DNA from: Aurantimonas aggregata
GTDB taxonomy: Bacteria; Pseudomonadota; Alphaproteobacteria; Rhizobiales; Rhizobiaceae
Assembly: GCF_010500835.1 (NCBI RefSeq)
Contig: NZ_JAAAMJ010000011.1
Span: 62,001 to 126,000, forward strand
DNA length: 64,000 nt
Direction: 5' to 3'
A program made the translations under genes and the position numbers. How positions within the stretch are numbered: the stretch's first letter is position 1; the number at the start of each line of letters is the position of its first letter. A model generated the notes under the pieces. That model was not told the origin of the DNA. It worked only from the letters and a program-made list of their open reading frames with translations, and did not search any database. Below are positions 42,536 to 52,655 of this stretch, one piece after another.

Positions 42536-43789
42536 ATGAAGAAACTGTCGAGACGGTCATTTCTCAGGACCAGCGGTCTGGTCGCTGCCGGTGTCACCGG
42601 TTCGCTTGCAATGCCCGGACTGATCCGGCCGTCTCTAGCCCAGAACGGCTCGGTCAAGCTCGGTTGCCTGTTCTCTTCCTCCGGCACCATGGCGAATATC
42701 GAGGGGCGGCTGAACGACGTGGTGAGGATGGCCGCTGCCGAGCTCAACGCGGCCGGCGGCGTCCTTGGCCAGCAGATCGAGGTTCTGGTTTCCGACCCGG
42801 CCTCGGACTGGCCGCTCTACGCCCAGACCGCGCGCCAGATGCTGCAGCAGGAGAACGTCGCGGCGCTATACGGCTGCTGGACGTCGGTGTCGCGCAAGTC
42901 GGTGCTGCCGGTCGTCGAGCAGGAAGACGGGCTGCTGTACTACCCGCTGCATTTCGAGGGCGACGAGAACTCCAAGAACGTCGTCTACGTCAATTCCCCG
43001 CCAGCGAGTTCGGTCCTGCCAGCGGTCGACTATCTGATGGGCGAGGACGGCGTCGAGGCCAAGCGCTTCTTCCTGCTTGGATCCGACTATGTCTGGCCGC
43101 GCACCATCAACAAGCAGCTCAAGGGCTATTTCGAGAGCAAGGGGATCGAGGCCTCGGCGATCCGCGAGGAATACGTGCCCTTCGGCTTCTCGAACTTCCA
43201 GACGCTGGTCAACCAGATCCGCTCCTTCGCCGACGAGCCGGGCGGCCAGCCCGTGGTGATCCTCACCGTCGTCGGCAGCTCGATCCCGGACTTCTTCCGC
43301 GAATTCGCCAACCAGGGCATTCTCGCGACCGACGTCCCGGTCCTCGGCCTCGACGCGCTGGAAGCCGATTTCGAGGGTCTCGATACCGCGGCGCTGGTGG
43401 GTCACCTCAATTGCTGGGCCTATCTGCAGGCCGCCGAAGCGCCCGAGAACGACAAGTTCAAGGCCGACTGGGCGTCCTATGTCGCCGCCAACAACGTGCC
43501 CTACAGCCCCGACGTGGTCATCGACCCGATGGTCTCGGCCTACGACTCGGTGAGGCTCTGGGCGCTCGCCGCGGAGAAGGCCGGCTCCTTCGACGTGCCG
43601 GAAGTGCGCAGCGCCTTCGCCGGCATCGGCTTCACCGATCCCTCCGGCTACGACATCGCGATGAACGGCGAGAACAACTACGTCAGCCGCGGCGTCTTCA
43701 TTGGCTCGCTGAATGCCGAACAGAGCTTCGACATTCTCTGGCAGTCCGACGGCACGCCGAAGCCCGAGCCTTTCAGCTCCTACGGCTGA
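42536..43789 (+). CDS. urtA: Urea/amide ABC transporter substrate-binding protein
   Basis: A 417-residue periplasmic protein. It carries a twin-arginine signal (RRSFLRTSGLVAAGVTGSLA), so it is probably exported folded by Tat. The mature protein is of the UrtA/FmdD amide-binding type: LGCLFSSSGTMANIEGRLND, ASDWPLYAQTARQMLQQENV, AALYGCWTSVSRKSVLPVVE, LLYYPLHFEGDENSKNVVY. It delivers urea or short amides to UrtBC. It is the first gene of a five-gene transporter operon ended by an acetamidase/formamidase, which hints at amides rather than, or besides, urea. Confidence 0.93.
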   Translation: MKKLSRRSFLRTSGLVAAGVTGSLAMPGLIRPSLAQNGSVKLGCLFSSSGTMANIEGRLNDVVRMAAAELNAAGGVLGQQIEVLVSDPASDWPLYAQTARQMLQQENVAALYGCWTSVSRKSVLPVVEQEDGLLYYPLHFEGDENSKNVVYVNSPPASSVLPAVDYLMGEDGVEAKRFFLLGSDYVWPRTINKQLKGYFESKGIEASAIREEYVPFGFSNFQTLVNQIRSFADEPGGQPVVILTVVGSSIPDFFREFANQGILATDVPVLGLDALEADFEGLDTAALVGHLNCWAYLQAAEAPENDKFKADWASYVAANNVPYSPDVVIDPMVSAYDSVRLWALAAEKAGSFDVPEVRSAFAGIGFTDPSGYDIAMNGENNYVSRGVFIGSLNAEQSFDILWQSDGTPKPEPFSSYG

Positions 43790-43920
43790 GCGCGCCGTGC
43801 CTGAGGGCGCAAGCAGTCGGCGGGGACAGGCAGCCGACGCAGGCTGACCCCGCCGAGGATCCCCCCAAGACGGATCGTCGACAGCCTTCCTTGGCCGGCC
43901 GCCGATCCGAAGAGGCTTCA

Positions 43921-45558
43921 TTGGTCAATTCATCCCGCGGTCGGCTGGGCATGTTCCACCTGATCGTCCTGTGGTTCCTCCTGGGTCTGGGCGCGCCGGT
44001 GGCCGCGCAGGTCGTTGCGAACGATCGCGCCGGGATCGTCGCCGGTCTCTGCGGAGGCGGCAGCGCGATGGTCGGTGCGGTCGACGCCGTCATCGAGGGT
44101 CTTGCCGAGACACCGGCGACCGAGCTCGAGTGGCTTGCGGGCGTCGTCACGGCCCTGCATACGCGTAGCCTTCGCTGCAGCGACGCCGGCGCGACCCTTA
44201 CCTCCGACGCCGGCACGGTCGATGCCGTCACCGGAGAGCCGGTCGCCGCGGCAACCGGCCGGCCCTTGATCCTCAATCTGCGCAGCCGCGGGTCGGTCGA
44301 GAACCTTTCGGCCGCCCTCACGCTGCTCACCGATCCCGCGGCATCCGCCCGCGCCGAGGCGATCTCGCTCCTGTCGCGGCGCCCCAGCGTCATCCCGCCG
44401 ACGGTCTATGCAAGGGCGGCGGAGCGCGTCGACACCGACGAACAGCGCGCGGCCATCATGGAACTCGCGCAGGTCTCGGCGCTGACCGCCGAGGACATGG
44501 ACGAGCGGCTGGCGGCGATCGCCGGCATCGTCGAGCATCCCAACCGGCGCAGCCTGTTGCTGCTGGAGGGACTGCGCGAAGATCCCGCCTATGCGAGCGA
44601 CGAGCGCTTCCGCGTCGCCGTCGATGCCGCCGTCGCCGACACGGCGCGCTGGGTGAAAATCGGGAACACGCTGTCGACGCTCTATAATGGCCTCAGCTAC
44701 GCCAGTATCCTGTTCATCGCCGCCGTCGGTCTCGCCATCATCTTCGGGCTGATGGGGGTGATCAACCTGGCGCAGGGTGAGTTCATCATGCTCGGCGCCT
44801 ACAGCGCCTTCGTCGTGCAGGAGACGTTGCGGAGCCTCGCACCCGGGCTGGTCGACTGGTACCTCCTGATCGCCATCCCCTTCGTCTTTCTCATCACCGC
44901 AGCGCTCGGCGTTCTGGTCGAGATCGCCATCGTCCGGCACCTCTATCGCCGGCCGCTGATGACCCTCCTGGCGACCTGGGCGGTAAGCCTCTTCCTGATC
45001 AACCTGGTGCGGGTGACCTTCGGCACCCAGAACCTGCAGATCCTGACGCCGTCCTACGTCTCAGGCGGCTTCACGCTGGTCGGCGATTTCATCGTCACCT
45101 ACAACCGGCTGTTCGCCATCGTCTTCGCCGGCGCGGTGCTGGCCATCACGGCCCTCGTCCTGAAAGGCACGGCGCTCGGACTGAACATCCGCACCGTCAG
45201 CCAGAACCGCGACATGGCCGGCTGCATCGGGATACCGACGCGGCGGGTCGACATGCTGGCCTTCGGCTTCGGCTCGGGACTGGCGGGCCTTGCCGGCCTC
45301 GCGCTGGCGCCGATCTACAACGTCAATCCGCTGATGGGCACGAACTTCATCATCGAGAGCTTCATGGTCGTGGTGCTCGGCGGCGTCGGCACACTGATGG
45401 GCACGGTCATCGCGGCGCTCGGCATCGGGCAGATCAACGTCCTCATCGAGCCGATCTACGGTGCAGTGGCGGCGAAGGTCATCGTCCTGCTGCTCATCAT
45501 CGCCTTCATCCAGTGGCGGCCCGAGGGGCTGTTCCCGGCGCCGGGGCGCCGCAAATGA
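43921..45558 (+). CDS. urtB: Urea/amide ABC transporter permease with periplasmic N-terminal region
   Basis: About 545 residues. An N-terminal signal segment (LIVLWFLLGLGAPVAA) is followed by a helical, non-membrane region of about 230 residues typical of UrtB. The permease half then begins LYNGLSYASILFIAAVGLAI, IFGLMGVINLAQGEFIMLGA and has VSQNRDMAGCIGIPTRRVDM (ATPase coupling region) and LGGVGTLMGTVIAALGIGQI. The start is taken as TTG 43921 with GAGG upstream, which supplies the basic residues of a signal; ATG 43951 is the alternative. The stop overlaps the urtC start. Confidence 0.92.
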   Translation: MVNSSRGRLGMFHLIVLWFLLGLGAPVAAQVVANDRAGIVAGLCGGGSAMVGAVDAVIEGLAETPATELEWLAGVVTALHTRSLRCSDAGATLTSDAGTVDAVTGEPVAAATGRPLILNLRSRGSVENLSAALTLLTDPAASARAEAISLLSRRPSVIPPTVYARAAERVDTDEQRAAIMELAQVSALTAEDMDERLAAIAGIVEHPNRRSLLLLEGLREDPAYASDERFRVAVDAAVADTARWVKIGNTLSTLYNGLSYASILFIAAVGLAIIFGLMGVINLAQGEFIMLGAYSAFVVQETLRSLAPGLVDWYLLIAIPFVFLITAALGVLVEIAIVRHLYRRPLMTLLATWAVSLFLINLVRVTFGTQNLQILTPSYVSGGFTLVGDFIVTYNRLFAIVFAGAVLAITALVLKGTALGLNIRTVSQNRDMAGCIGIPTRRVDMLAFGFGSGLAGLAGLALAPIYNVNPLMGTNFIIESFMVVVLGGVGTLMGTVIAALGIGQINVLIEPIYGAVAAKVIVLLLIIAFIQWRPEGLFPAPGRRK

Positions 45559-46694
45559 GCGCCGTGCTTCCCGCAGCGCGCCGCCCGATCGCCGCACGTC
45601 TTGGCGGCAGCGGCTTCCTCGCCGTCCTGTCGGCCGTCGCCGCAGCCCTCGTCGGCGTCCTGGTGTTCGGCGGCATGCTCGGCGGGCTGTCGCCCTTCCT
45701 GGTCAACGTCGTCGGCCAGTTGGCGGCCTTTGCGCTGCTGGCGCTGTCGCTCGACCTGATCTGGGGCTATGCCGGCATTCTCAGCCTCGGCCACGGGCTC
45801 TATTTCGCCGTCGGCGGCTATATCGCCGCGATGCATCTCCTGAAGAGCAGCTACGCCGCCACCGGAATCCTGCCGGACTTCCTGCAGTTCATGGGCTGGA
45901 GCGAGTTCCCGTCCTTCTGGTGGGGCCTCGAGAGCTTCCCCTACGCGCTGATCATGCTGTGCCTCGTCTCGGGCGTGGTCGCCTTCGTGTTCGGCTACGT
46001 CTCGTTCCGCTCGCGCGTCGGCGGCGTCTATTTCGCCATCATCACCCAGGCGCTGGTCTATGTGGCGATGCTCCTGATGTTCCGGAACGACACCGGCTTC
46101 GGCGGCAACAACGGCATGACCGGCTTTGCCGTCATCCTCGGTTTTCCGGCCGGCTCGCGAGCGGTGACGGTGGGGCTCGCCGCCGCGTCGCTCGCGGTAC
46201 TGCTCGCCGTGCTGGTCGGTCTTCGGCTGCTGCTCGCGGGCCGCTTCGGCCGCCTCGTGCTGGCCTGCCGCGACGACGAAGTGCGGCTGAGAACGCTCGG
46301 CTACCGCACCCTGTCGATCAAGCTGGGCGTCTGGTGCCTGTCGGCGGTGATCGCAGCGCTCGCCGGCATGCTCTACGTGCCGCAGGTCGGGATCATCAAC
46401 CCGCGCCTGTTGTCGCCGGAACTGTCGATCGAGATCGCCGTCTGGGTGGCGATCGGCGGCCGCGGCTACCTGACCGGCGCCGTCGTCGGCGCGGTCTGCG
46501 TCAACGCGCTGAAGTTCTGGCTGACGACCAGAGCGCCGGAACTGTGGCCGTTCATCCTCTCCGGCTTCGTGGTGATCGTCGTCCTGCTGCTGCCGAACGG
46601 TTTTGCCGATATCGGCGAGCGGCTCCGGACGGTGCGCTCAGGCGCCTTGCGGCTTCCCCGCCGGCTTCGCCCGGTTCGGGACAGCCGGCCATGA
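45555..46694 (+). CDS. urtC: Urea/amide ABC transporter permease
   Basis: A 379-residue inner-membrane protein of the LivM type with about ten hydrophobic helices. Segments include ALLALSLDLIWGYAGILSLG, GHGLYFAVGGYIAAMHLLK, GGNNGMTGFAVILGFP and ACRDDEVRLRTLGYRTLSIK (coupling helix region). The large loop after the fourth helix and GYLTGAVVGAVCVNALKFWL fit UrtC. It forms the channel with UrtB. Both its start and stop overlap the neighbours through ATGA. Confidence 0.93.
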   Translation: MSAVLPAARRPIAARLGGSGFLAVLSAVAAALVGVLVFGGMLGGLSPFLVNVVGQLAAFALLALSLDLIWGYAGILSLGHGLYFAVGGYIAAMHLLKSSYAATGILPDFLQFMGWSEFPSFWWGLESFPYALIMLCLVSGVVAFVFGYVSFRSRVGGVYFAIITQALVYVAMLLMFRNDTGFGGNNGMTGFAVILGFPAGSRAVTVGLAAASLAVLLAVLVGLRLLLAGRFGRLVLACRDDEVRLRTLGYRTLSIKLGVWCLSAVIAALAGMLYVPQVGIINPRLLSPELSIEIAVWVAIGGRGYLTGAVVGAVCVNALKFWLTTRAPELWPFILSGFVVIVVLLLPNGFADIGERLRTVRSGALRLPRRLRPVRDSRP

Positions 46695-47419
46695 CCCCCG
46701 CCATCGTCGTCGACTCCCTCGTCGTGCAGTTCGGCAGCTTCCGCGCCATCGACGGTTTCTCCGTGGTCATCAACTACGGCGAGGTCCAGTCGGTGATCGG
46801 ACCGAACGGTGCCGGCAAGTCGACATTGCTTGACGTCATCTCCGGCGTCACCCGGGCCCGCACCGGCAGCGTCGTCCTCGACGGTCAGGTCGACCTCTCG
46901 CGCAGCTCGCAGGAGGCCATCGCCGCTGGCGGCGTGCGACGGAAATTTCAGAAGCCCAGCGTCTTCGAGGCCCTGACGGTGGAGGAGAATGTCTGGCTCG
47001 GCCGCGGCGGCGGGCTTTGGCGCCGGCAGGACGACCGCCTGGCTGACAGGGAGCACGTCGCGGCAAGCCTGCGGACCGTGGGTCTCGCCGAGCGCGCGCA
47101 GGAGCCGGCCGGCCGGCTTTCCCATGGGGAGAAGCAATGGCTGGAGATCGCCATGGTACTCAGCTCCGACCCCAAGGTGCTGCTGCTCGACGAGCCGGTC
47201 GCCGGCCTCAGCGACGAGGAGCGCGAGCGCACCGCGGCGCTGGTCAAATCGCTGCGCTCGCCCGATCGGGCGATCGTGGTGGTGGAGCATGACATGGGCT
47301 TCGTCGAGAAGATCGCCGACCGCATCACCGTGATGCACGAGGGCCGCTCGCTGTTCGAGGGGCCGATGGCAGCGGTGCGCAACGATGCGCGCGTCGTCGA
47401 AGTCTATCTGGGGCGCTGA
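46691..47419 (+). CDS. urtD: Urea/amide ABC transporter ATP-binding protein
   Basis: A 242-residue ATPase: Walker A GPNGAGKSTLLDVISGVTR, RRKFQKPSVFEALTVEENV (Q-loop region, typical of UrtD), signature LSHGEKQWLEIAMVL (variant with HGEKQ, as in UrtD), Walker B KVLLLDEPVAGLSDEE, and switch VVVEHDMGFVEKIA. Its start overlaps the urtC stop (46691). It works as a pair with UrtE. Confidence 0.94.
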   Translation: MTPAIVVDSLVVQFGSFRAIDGFSVVINYGEVQSVIGPNGAGKSTLLDVISGVTRARTGSVVLDGQVDLSRSSQEAIAAGGVRRKFQKPSVFEALTVEENVWLGRGGGLWRRQDDRLADREHVAASLRTVGLAERAQEPAGRLSHGEKQWLEIAMVLSSDPKVLLLDEPVAGLSDEERERTAALVKSLRSPDRAIVVVEHDMGFVEKIADRITVMHEGRSLFEGPMAAVRNDARVVEVYLGR

Positions 47420-47421
47420 GC

Positions 47422-48114
47422 ATGAAGCTCGAGATCATCGGCCTCGACCAGCATTACGGCAGCGCCCAGACGCTGCGCGGTGTCGACCTCGTCGCCGAAA
47501 GCGGCGAATGCGTCGCGCTGCTGGGGCGCAATGGCGCCGGCAAGACGACCATCCTCAAGTGCCTCGTCGGCCTCCTGCCGCCGAGCGCGGGGGAGATCCG
47601 TATCGACGGCGAAACCATCACCGATTGGCCGAATTATCGCCGCTCGCGTGCCGGCATCGGCTACGTTCCGCAGGGCCGCGAGATCTTCCGCGAGCTCAGC
47701 GTGCGCGACAACGTCCTCGCCGCGGCGCGGGCGCACGGCCACGACCGGGACGGCTCGATCGAGGAGATGGTGTCGCTGTTCCCGGTCCTCGGCGAGATGT
47801 GGAAGCGCACCGGCGGCCAGCTCTCGGGCGGCCAGCAGCAGCAGCTGGCGCTCGCCCGGGCGCTCGTCACGAGGCCGCGACTGCTCGTGCTCGACGAGCC
47901 GACGGAGGGAATCCAGCCCTCGATCGTCAAGGTGATCGAGCAGGTCATCCTCTCGCTGAAGCGGCAGATCACCGTTCTCCTGGTCGAGCAGTATGTCGAC
48001 TTCGCGCTCGGCGTCGCCGATGCCGCCATCACCGTCGAACGCGGTCGCACCGGCATCAAGACCGCCCGCGCCGATTTCGACAAGAGCCAGCTGTCGCGCG
48101 CCGTCAGCATCTGA
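47422..48114 (+). CDS. urtE: Urea/amide ABC transporter ATP-binding protein
   Basis: A 230-residue ATPase: Walker A GRNGAGKTTILKCLVGLLPP, GIGYVPQGREIFRELSVRDN, signature QLSGGQQQQLALARALV, Walker B RLLVLDEPTEGIQPSIV and the switch region TVLLVEQYVDFALGVAD. PTEGIQPSIV is a specific UrtE/LivF pattern. It follows urtD by two bases. Confidence 0.95.
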   Translation: MKLEIIGLDQHYGSAQTLRGVDLVAESGECVALLGRNGAGKTTILKCLVGLLPPSAGEIRIDGETITDWPNYRRSRAGIGYVPQGREIFRELSVRDNVLAAARAHGHDRDGSIEEMVSLFPVLGEMWKRTGGQLSGGQQQQLALARALVTRPRLLVLDEPTEGIQPSIVKVIEQVILSLKRQITVLLVEQYVDFALGVADAAITVERGRTGIKTARADFDKSQLSRAVSI

Positions 48115-48139
48115 AATCACCCCTGAAGAGAGCAGAGCC

Positions 48140-49078
48140 ATGTCCACCAGTTACGAAATCCCCGCGACGCACGAGAACATGGTCTGGGGCTATATCGATG
48201 GGACCACGAAGCCGGTGCTGGAGGTCGAGTCCGGCGACGTCGTGACGCTGCACTCCTTTCCCGCCGGCGGCGCCGACATCCTGCCGGACAATCGCGAGAT
48301 GGTGCCGCAGGCCTATCTCGATGCGCTGGAAAAGATGACGCAGGGGCCCGGCCCGCATTTCATCACCGGCCCGGTCTACGTGAAGGGTGCCGCACCCGGC
48401 GACGTCCTGCAGGTCGACATCCTCGAGACCAGCGTCTTCATGGACTGGGGCTTCGTCGCCATCCTGCCGCTCCTGGGCACGCTGCCCGACGAGTTCACCG
48501 AGTACGAGACGATCCACCCGCGCGTCGACCGCGACCGGCAGGTCTGCATCATGCCCTGGGGCACGGAGATCCCGCTCGATCCCTTCTTCGGAATCATGTC
48601 GGTCGCCCCGCCGCCGGCATGGGGCCGTTGCGGCTCGCCGGTTCCGCGGGCCTTCGGCGGCAACATGGACAACAAGGAGCTGAAGCCCGGCGCAACGCTC
48701 TATCTGCCCGTGTTCAACGAGGGCGCGCTGTTCTACGCCGGCGACGGACACGGCGTGCAGGGCGACGGCGAGGTCTGCATCACCGCGCTGGAGACCGGCT
48801 GCACCGGCACGTTCCGGCTGACGGTTCGCAAGGATCTGTCCTACGACCGGCCCTTCGCCGAGACCAAGACCCATTTGATCTCGATCGGCCTCGACGAGGA
48901 TCTCGACGACGCGGCCAAGCAGGCGGTGGCCGAAATGGTCAAGCATGTCTGCGCCAGGACCGACCTCACCCGCAATCAGGCCTACATGCTGATCTCGCTC
49001 GCCGGCGACCTCAGGGTCACCCAGCTCGTCGACGGCAACAAGGGCATCCACATGATGCTCGCCAAGAGCTTCCTCTAG
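48140..49078 (+). CDS. Acetamidase/formamidase family hydrolase
   Basis: A 312-residue enzyme of the FmdA/AmdA family. Segments typical of the family are VLEVESGDVVTLHSFPAGGA, GPHFITGPVYVKGAAPGDVL (the central TGPVYVKGA motif), HPRVDRDRQVCIMPWGTEIP, PFFGIMSVAPPPAWGRCGSP and GGNMDNKELKPGATLYLPVF, which gives the metal-binding NMD site. It hydrolyses a short amide to acid and ammonia. It is 25 bp behind urtE, so the transporter most likely feeds it. No urease gene is present nearby. Confidence 0.92.
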   Translation: MSTSYEIPATHENMVWGYIDGTTKPVLEVESGDVVTLHSFPAGGADILPDNREMVPQAYLDALEKMTQGPGPHFITGPVYVKGAAPGDVLQVDILETSVFMDWGFVAILPLLGTLPDEFTEYETIHPRVDRDRQVCIMPWGTEIPLDPFFGIMSVAPPPAWGRCGSPVPRAFGGNMDNKELKPGATLYLPVFNEGALFYAGDGHGVQGDGEVCITALETGCTGTFRLTVRKDLSYDRPFAETKTHLISIGLDEDLDDAAKQAVAEMVKHVCARTDLTRNQAYMLISLAGDLRVTQLVDGNKGIHMMLAKSFL

Positions 49079-49188
49079 GCCGGGGCACAAGCCGGCTGCC
49101 AAGGCAGATCCGGCACGGCGATTGCATGGCGTTTCGGGAGGACCGGCCTTGCGCCGGGCCTCCCGTATCGTTGCCTTGGAGGTTTCGC

Positions 49189-49593
49189 ATGAGACGTTCC
49201 AATCATACCGACGCCGAGATCATGTCGCTGCTGAGAGAGGCGGAACAGGGCGTGCCCATCAAGCACATCTGCGCCACCGCCTATGTCTCGGTCCGCACCT
49301 TCTACCGCTGGCGCAAGCAACTGGGCGGCCTGCAGCCCGATGCGATCCGCCGGCTGCGGACGCTTGAAATGGAGAACCAACATCTTCGCGTACTGGTCGG
49401 CCAGTTGAAGGGGAGCAATCCCGACGGCGTCTGGTCCGGCTGGAAACAGGGCGACGGCAGCGTCGCGCGAAGCGAATGCGGCCTGCCGGGCGCGGTGGCA
49501 TGCGACGCGGCAATGGCACCCGCGGCCGGCTGCCATCGTGGCTCGGGCGCCTCGTCAGGACGGTTCGCCAGCCTGCGCGCAGGACGTTGCTGA
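49189..49593 (+). CDS. IS3-type OrfA/HTH transposase-like protein, orphan
   Basis: A 134-residue frame with a strong start (GGAGG before ATG 49189). The first 75 residues match the OrfA helix-turn-helix of IS3-family elements: HTDAEIMSLLREAEQGVPIK, HICATAYVSVRTFYRWRKQL, GGLQPDAIRRLRTLEMENQH, LRVLVGQL. The leucine-spaced end is the zipper that joins OrfA to OrfB. The remaining 55 residues are Ala-, Gly- and Arg-rich and look like run-through of a truncated frame. No OrfB integrase domain and no inverted repeats were found. It is either a decayed IS remnant or a domesticated DNA-binding protein. Confidence 0.72.
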   Translation: MRRSNHTDAEIMSLLREAEQGVPIKHICATAYVSVRTFYRWRKQLGGLQPDAIRRLRTLEMENQHLRVLVGQLKGSNPDGVWSGWKQGDGSVARSECGLPGAVACDAAMAPAAGCHRGSGASSGRFASLRAGRC

Positions 49594-49624
49594 GCGCCAT
49601 CCTGCGGCCCTTGAAACGGCTCAA

Positions 49625-49646
49625 CGGGGCAGTATCTGCTGCCCCG
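49625..49646 (+). terminator. Stem-loop behind the OrfA-like gene
   Basis: CGGGGCAG and CTGCCCCG form a perfect 8-bp stem with a 6-base loop TATCTG, 31 bases after the stop. It is not followed by a T run, so it may act as a factor-dependent or weak terminator. Confidence 0.45.
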
Positions 49647-49820
49647 ATCCCTGCCGCTGCGAGCGCCCGGACTGGATAGCCGCCGAACGCCGCGCCTTCG
49701 ACAACCGCTTCCTGCTCAGGAAATGCGCTGGCGCTGCTCGCATCGAAAGCAACGCCAGCACCTCGTGGCGAACGGCGGTTCTGCCGCGTCGACAGATCAT
49801 TCGTACGAAAAGGATACCGC

Positions 49821-50234
49821 ATGACCGAGATCGTCGTCGAAATCGACGGGGAGAGCTTCCCTGCCCGCCTGGAAACGGATCGTGCGCCGAAAACGGTCCA
49901 GGCCTTTCTGAAGGTTTTGCCCTATGCGGAGCGCATCATCCACGTGCGCTGGAGCGGCGAAGCCTGCTGGATACCGCTCGGCGACACGGATTTCGGCCTT
50001 GGCTACGAGAACGCGACCAGTCACCCGGCCCCCGGCGAGGTCATTCTCTATCCGGGCGGCGTGTCGGAGACCGAAATCCTGCTCTCCTACGGACCGACGG
50101 CCTTTGCATCGAAGGCCGGGCCGCTCGCCGGCAACCACTTCCTGACGATCACCGACAAGCTCGATCGCCTGGCCGAACTGGGGCGCGACACCTTGTGGTC
50201 CGGCGCCAAGTCGATCCGGTTCCGGCTGGCCTGA
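49821..50234 (+). CDS. DUF3830 family protein
   Basis: A 137-residue cytoplasmic protein of the DUF3830 family (cyclophilin-like fold): FPARLETDRAPKTVQAFLKV at the start, ERIIHVRWSGEACWIPLGDT, YENATSHPAPGEVILYPGGV, ETEILLSYGPTAFASKAGPL, AGNHFLTITDKLDRLAELGR. The family has no firm biochemical role but recurs near amino-acid, amide and racemase genes. Here it lies between an amide transporter/amidase set and a convergent dialkylglycine-decarboxylase-like gene. A perfect 10-bp palindrome TTCGTACGAA (49800-49809) precedes it and may overlap its promoter. Confidence 0.85.
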   Translation: MTEIVVEIDGESFPARLETDRAPKTVQAFLKVLPYAERIIHVRWSGEACWIPLGDTDFGLGYENATSHPAPGEVILYPGGVSETEILLSYGPTAFASKAGPLAGNHFLTITDKLDRLAELGRDTLWSGAKSIRFRLA

Positions 50235-50316
50235 CGAGGCCGGGACGACGACCACCCGACCAGCGACGGATCGCGATTTCGCGGGCTGTCGCGGGCAGCT
50301 CGGCGCGGCAGCCGGC

Positions 50317-51633
<1,317 letters not shown>

Positions 51634-51688
51634 TCACCTCGGCGTTCGATCAGCGGCGATGATGGACCGGATTGCGCTCGCGTATCGA

Positions 51689-51705
51689 ATTGATAATACT
51701 TCAAT
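51689..51705. promoter_or_regulatory. Candidate LysR-type operator
   Basis: ATTGATAATACTTCAAT has perfect 5-bp arms around a 7-base centre and contains the T-N11-A pattern (51691 and 51703) of LysR regulators. It lies in the 98-bp gap between the aminotransferase and the LysR gene, 24 bp before the latter. A second pairing, TTGATA (51690-51695) with TATCAA (51710-51715), overlaps it. Confidence 0.6.
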
Positions 51706-51728
51706 CCGCTATCAACTGAATCGATATC

Positions 51729-52571
51729 ATGTTGGATCTCCAGCTGCTCCGCAGCTTCTCCATCGTTGCCCGCACGGGCTCGATCAGCGTTGCGGCGATG
51801 CAGATCGGCCGGACGCAGTCGGCGCTGAGCATGCAGATGCGACGGCTGGAGGAAATGATCGGCCAGCCGCTGCTGCACCGGACCGGGTCGGGCGTGCGCC
51901 TCACCGTCACCGGCGAGCGACTGCTGGTCCACGCCGAGGCGCTGCTCGGCCGCCATGACGAGGCGGTCTCCGACATGGCGGGAACCGGGCTCAGGGGCTC
52001 GATCACATTCGGCTGCCCGGAGGAATATTCGATCGCCTTCGTGCCGGGCCTGCTCAAGGGCTTCTTTCGGGACCACCCCGACGTCGAGCTGCACATGGTC
52101 TGCGCGCCGACGGTGGACCTGCGCGAACTGCTGCACCGGCGCCAGCTGGAGATGGCGCTGATCTCGACGCCGGATCCAGGCGGCGACGCGGTGATCCGGA
52201 CTGACAGCTTCGTCTGGGTCGCCAACCAGCCGGCGCCGGAGATCCTCGGCCACGACATCCTGCCGCTGGCGCTTTCCGCGCCGTCGACGCTCGATCACCG
52301 AGCCGCCACCGACGCGATGCGGTCGGCGGGACGGCGCTACCGCCTCGCCTATGCGAGCAACAGCCTAGCGGGGCTGATCGCGATCACCCGCTCCGGTCAC
52401 GCGATCAGCGTCACCACGCGGGCGGCCGTGCCCGGCGACCTGTCGATCATCACGCAGGATCTTCCGCCGCTGCCCGAGCTCGGCATGGCGCTCGCCTATG
52501 CCAGCGCACAGGAGTCGGCCGCGGCCAGGGCGCTGGGCGAGCACATTCGCGCCGTCCTGCCGACGCTCTAG
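51729..52571 (+). CDS. LysR-family regulator
   Basis: A 280-residue regulator. The N-terminal winged helix reads LLRSFSIVARTGSISVAAMQ, IGRTQSALSMQMRRLEEMIG, QPLLHRTGSGVRLTVTGERL. It is followed by the two-lobed periplasmic-binding-protein-like effector domain (GSITFGCPEEYSIAFVPGLL, then LEMALISTPDPGG, then AITRSGHAISVTTRAAVPGD). It is divergent from the dialkylglycine-decarboxylase-like gene with a T-N11-A palindrome between. It may also act on the downstream acetolactate-synthase-like gene, 84 bp away on the same strand. The effector is unknown. Confidence 0.92.
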   Translation: MLDLQLLRSFSIVARTGSISVAAMQIGRTQSALSMQMRRLEEMIGQPLLHRTGSGVRLTVTGERLLVHAEALLGRHDEAVSDMAGTGLRGSITFGCPEEYSIAFVPGLLKGFFRDHPDVELHMVCAPTVDLRELLHRRQLEMALISTPDPGGDAVIRTDSFVWVANQPAPEILGHDILPLALSAPSTLDHRAATDAMRSAGRRYRLAYASNSLAGLIAITRSGHAISVTTRAAVPGDLSIITQDLPPLPELGMALAYASAQESAAARALGEHIRAVLPTL

Positions 52572-52655
52572 ATCTGCGCGACCTTCATTGGCGCCCTTGC
52601 CTCGACGTGCTGGACGCCCGACCTTGTCGAAGACGCCAATCACGAGGATCGCAGA

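Noticed and set aside
43921-45558. UrtB as a fusion of two genes
   Set aside because: The long non-membrane N-terminal region is normal for UrtB and not a fusion.
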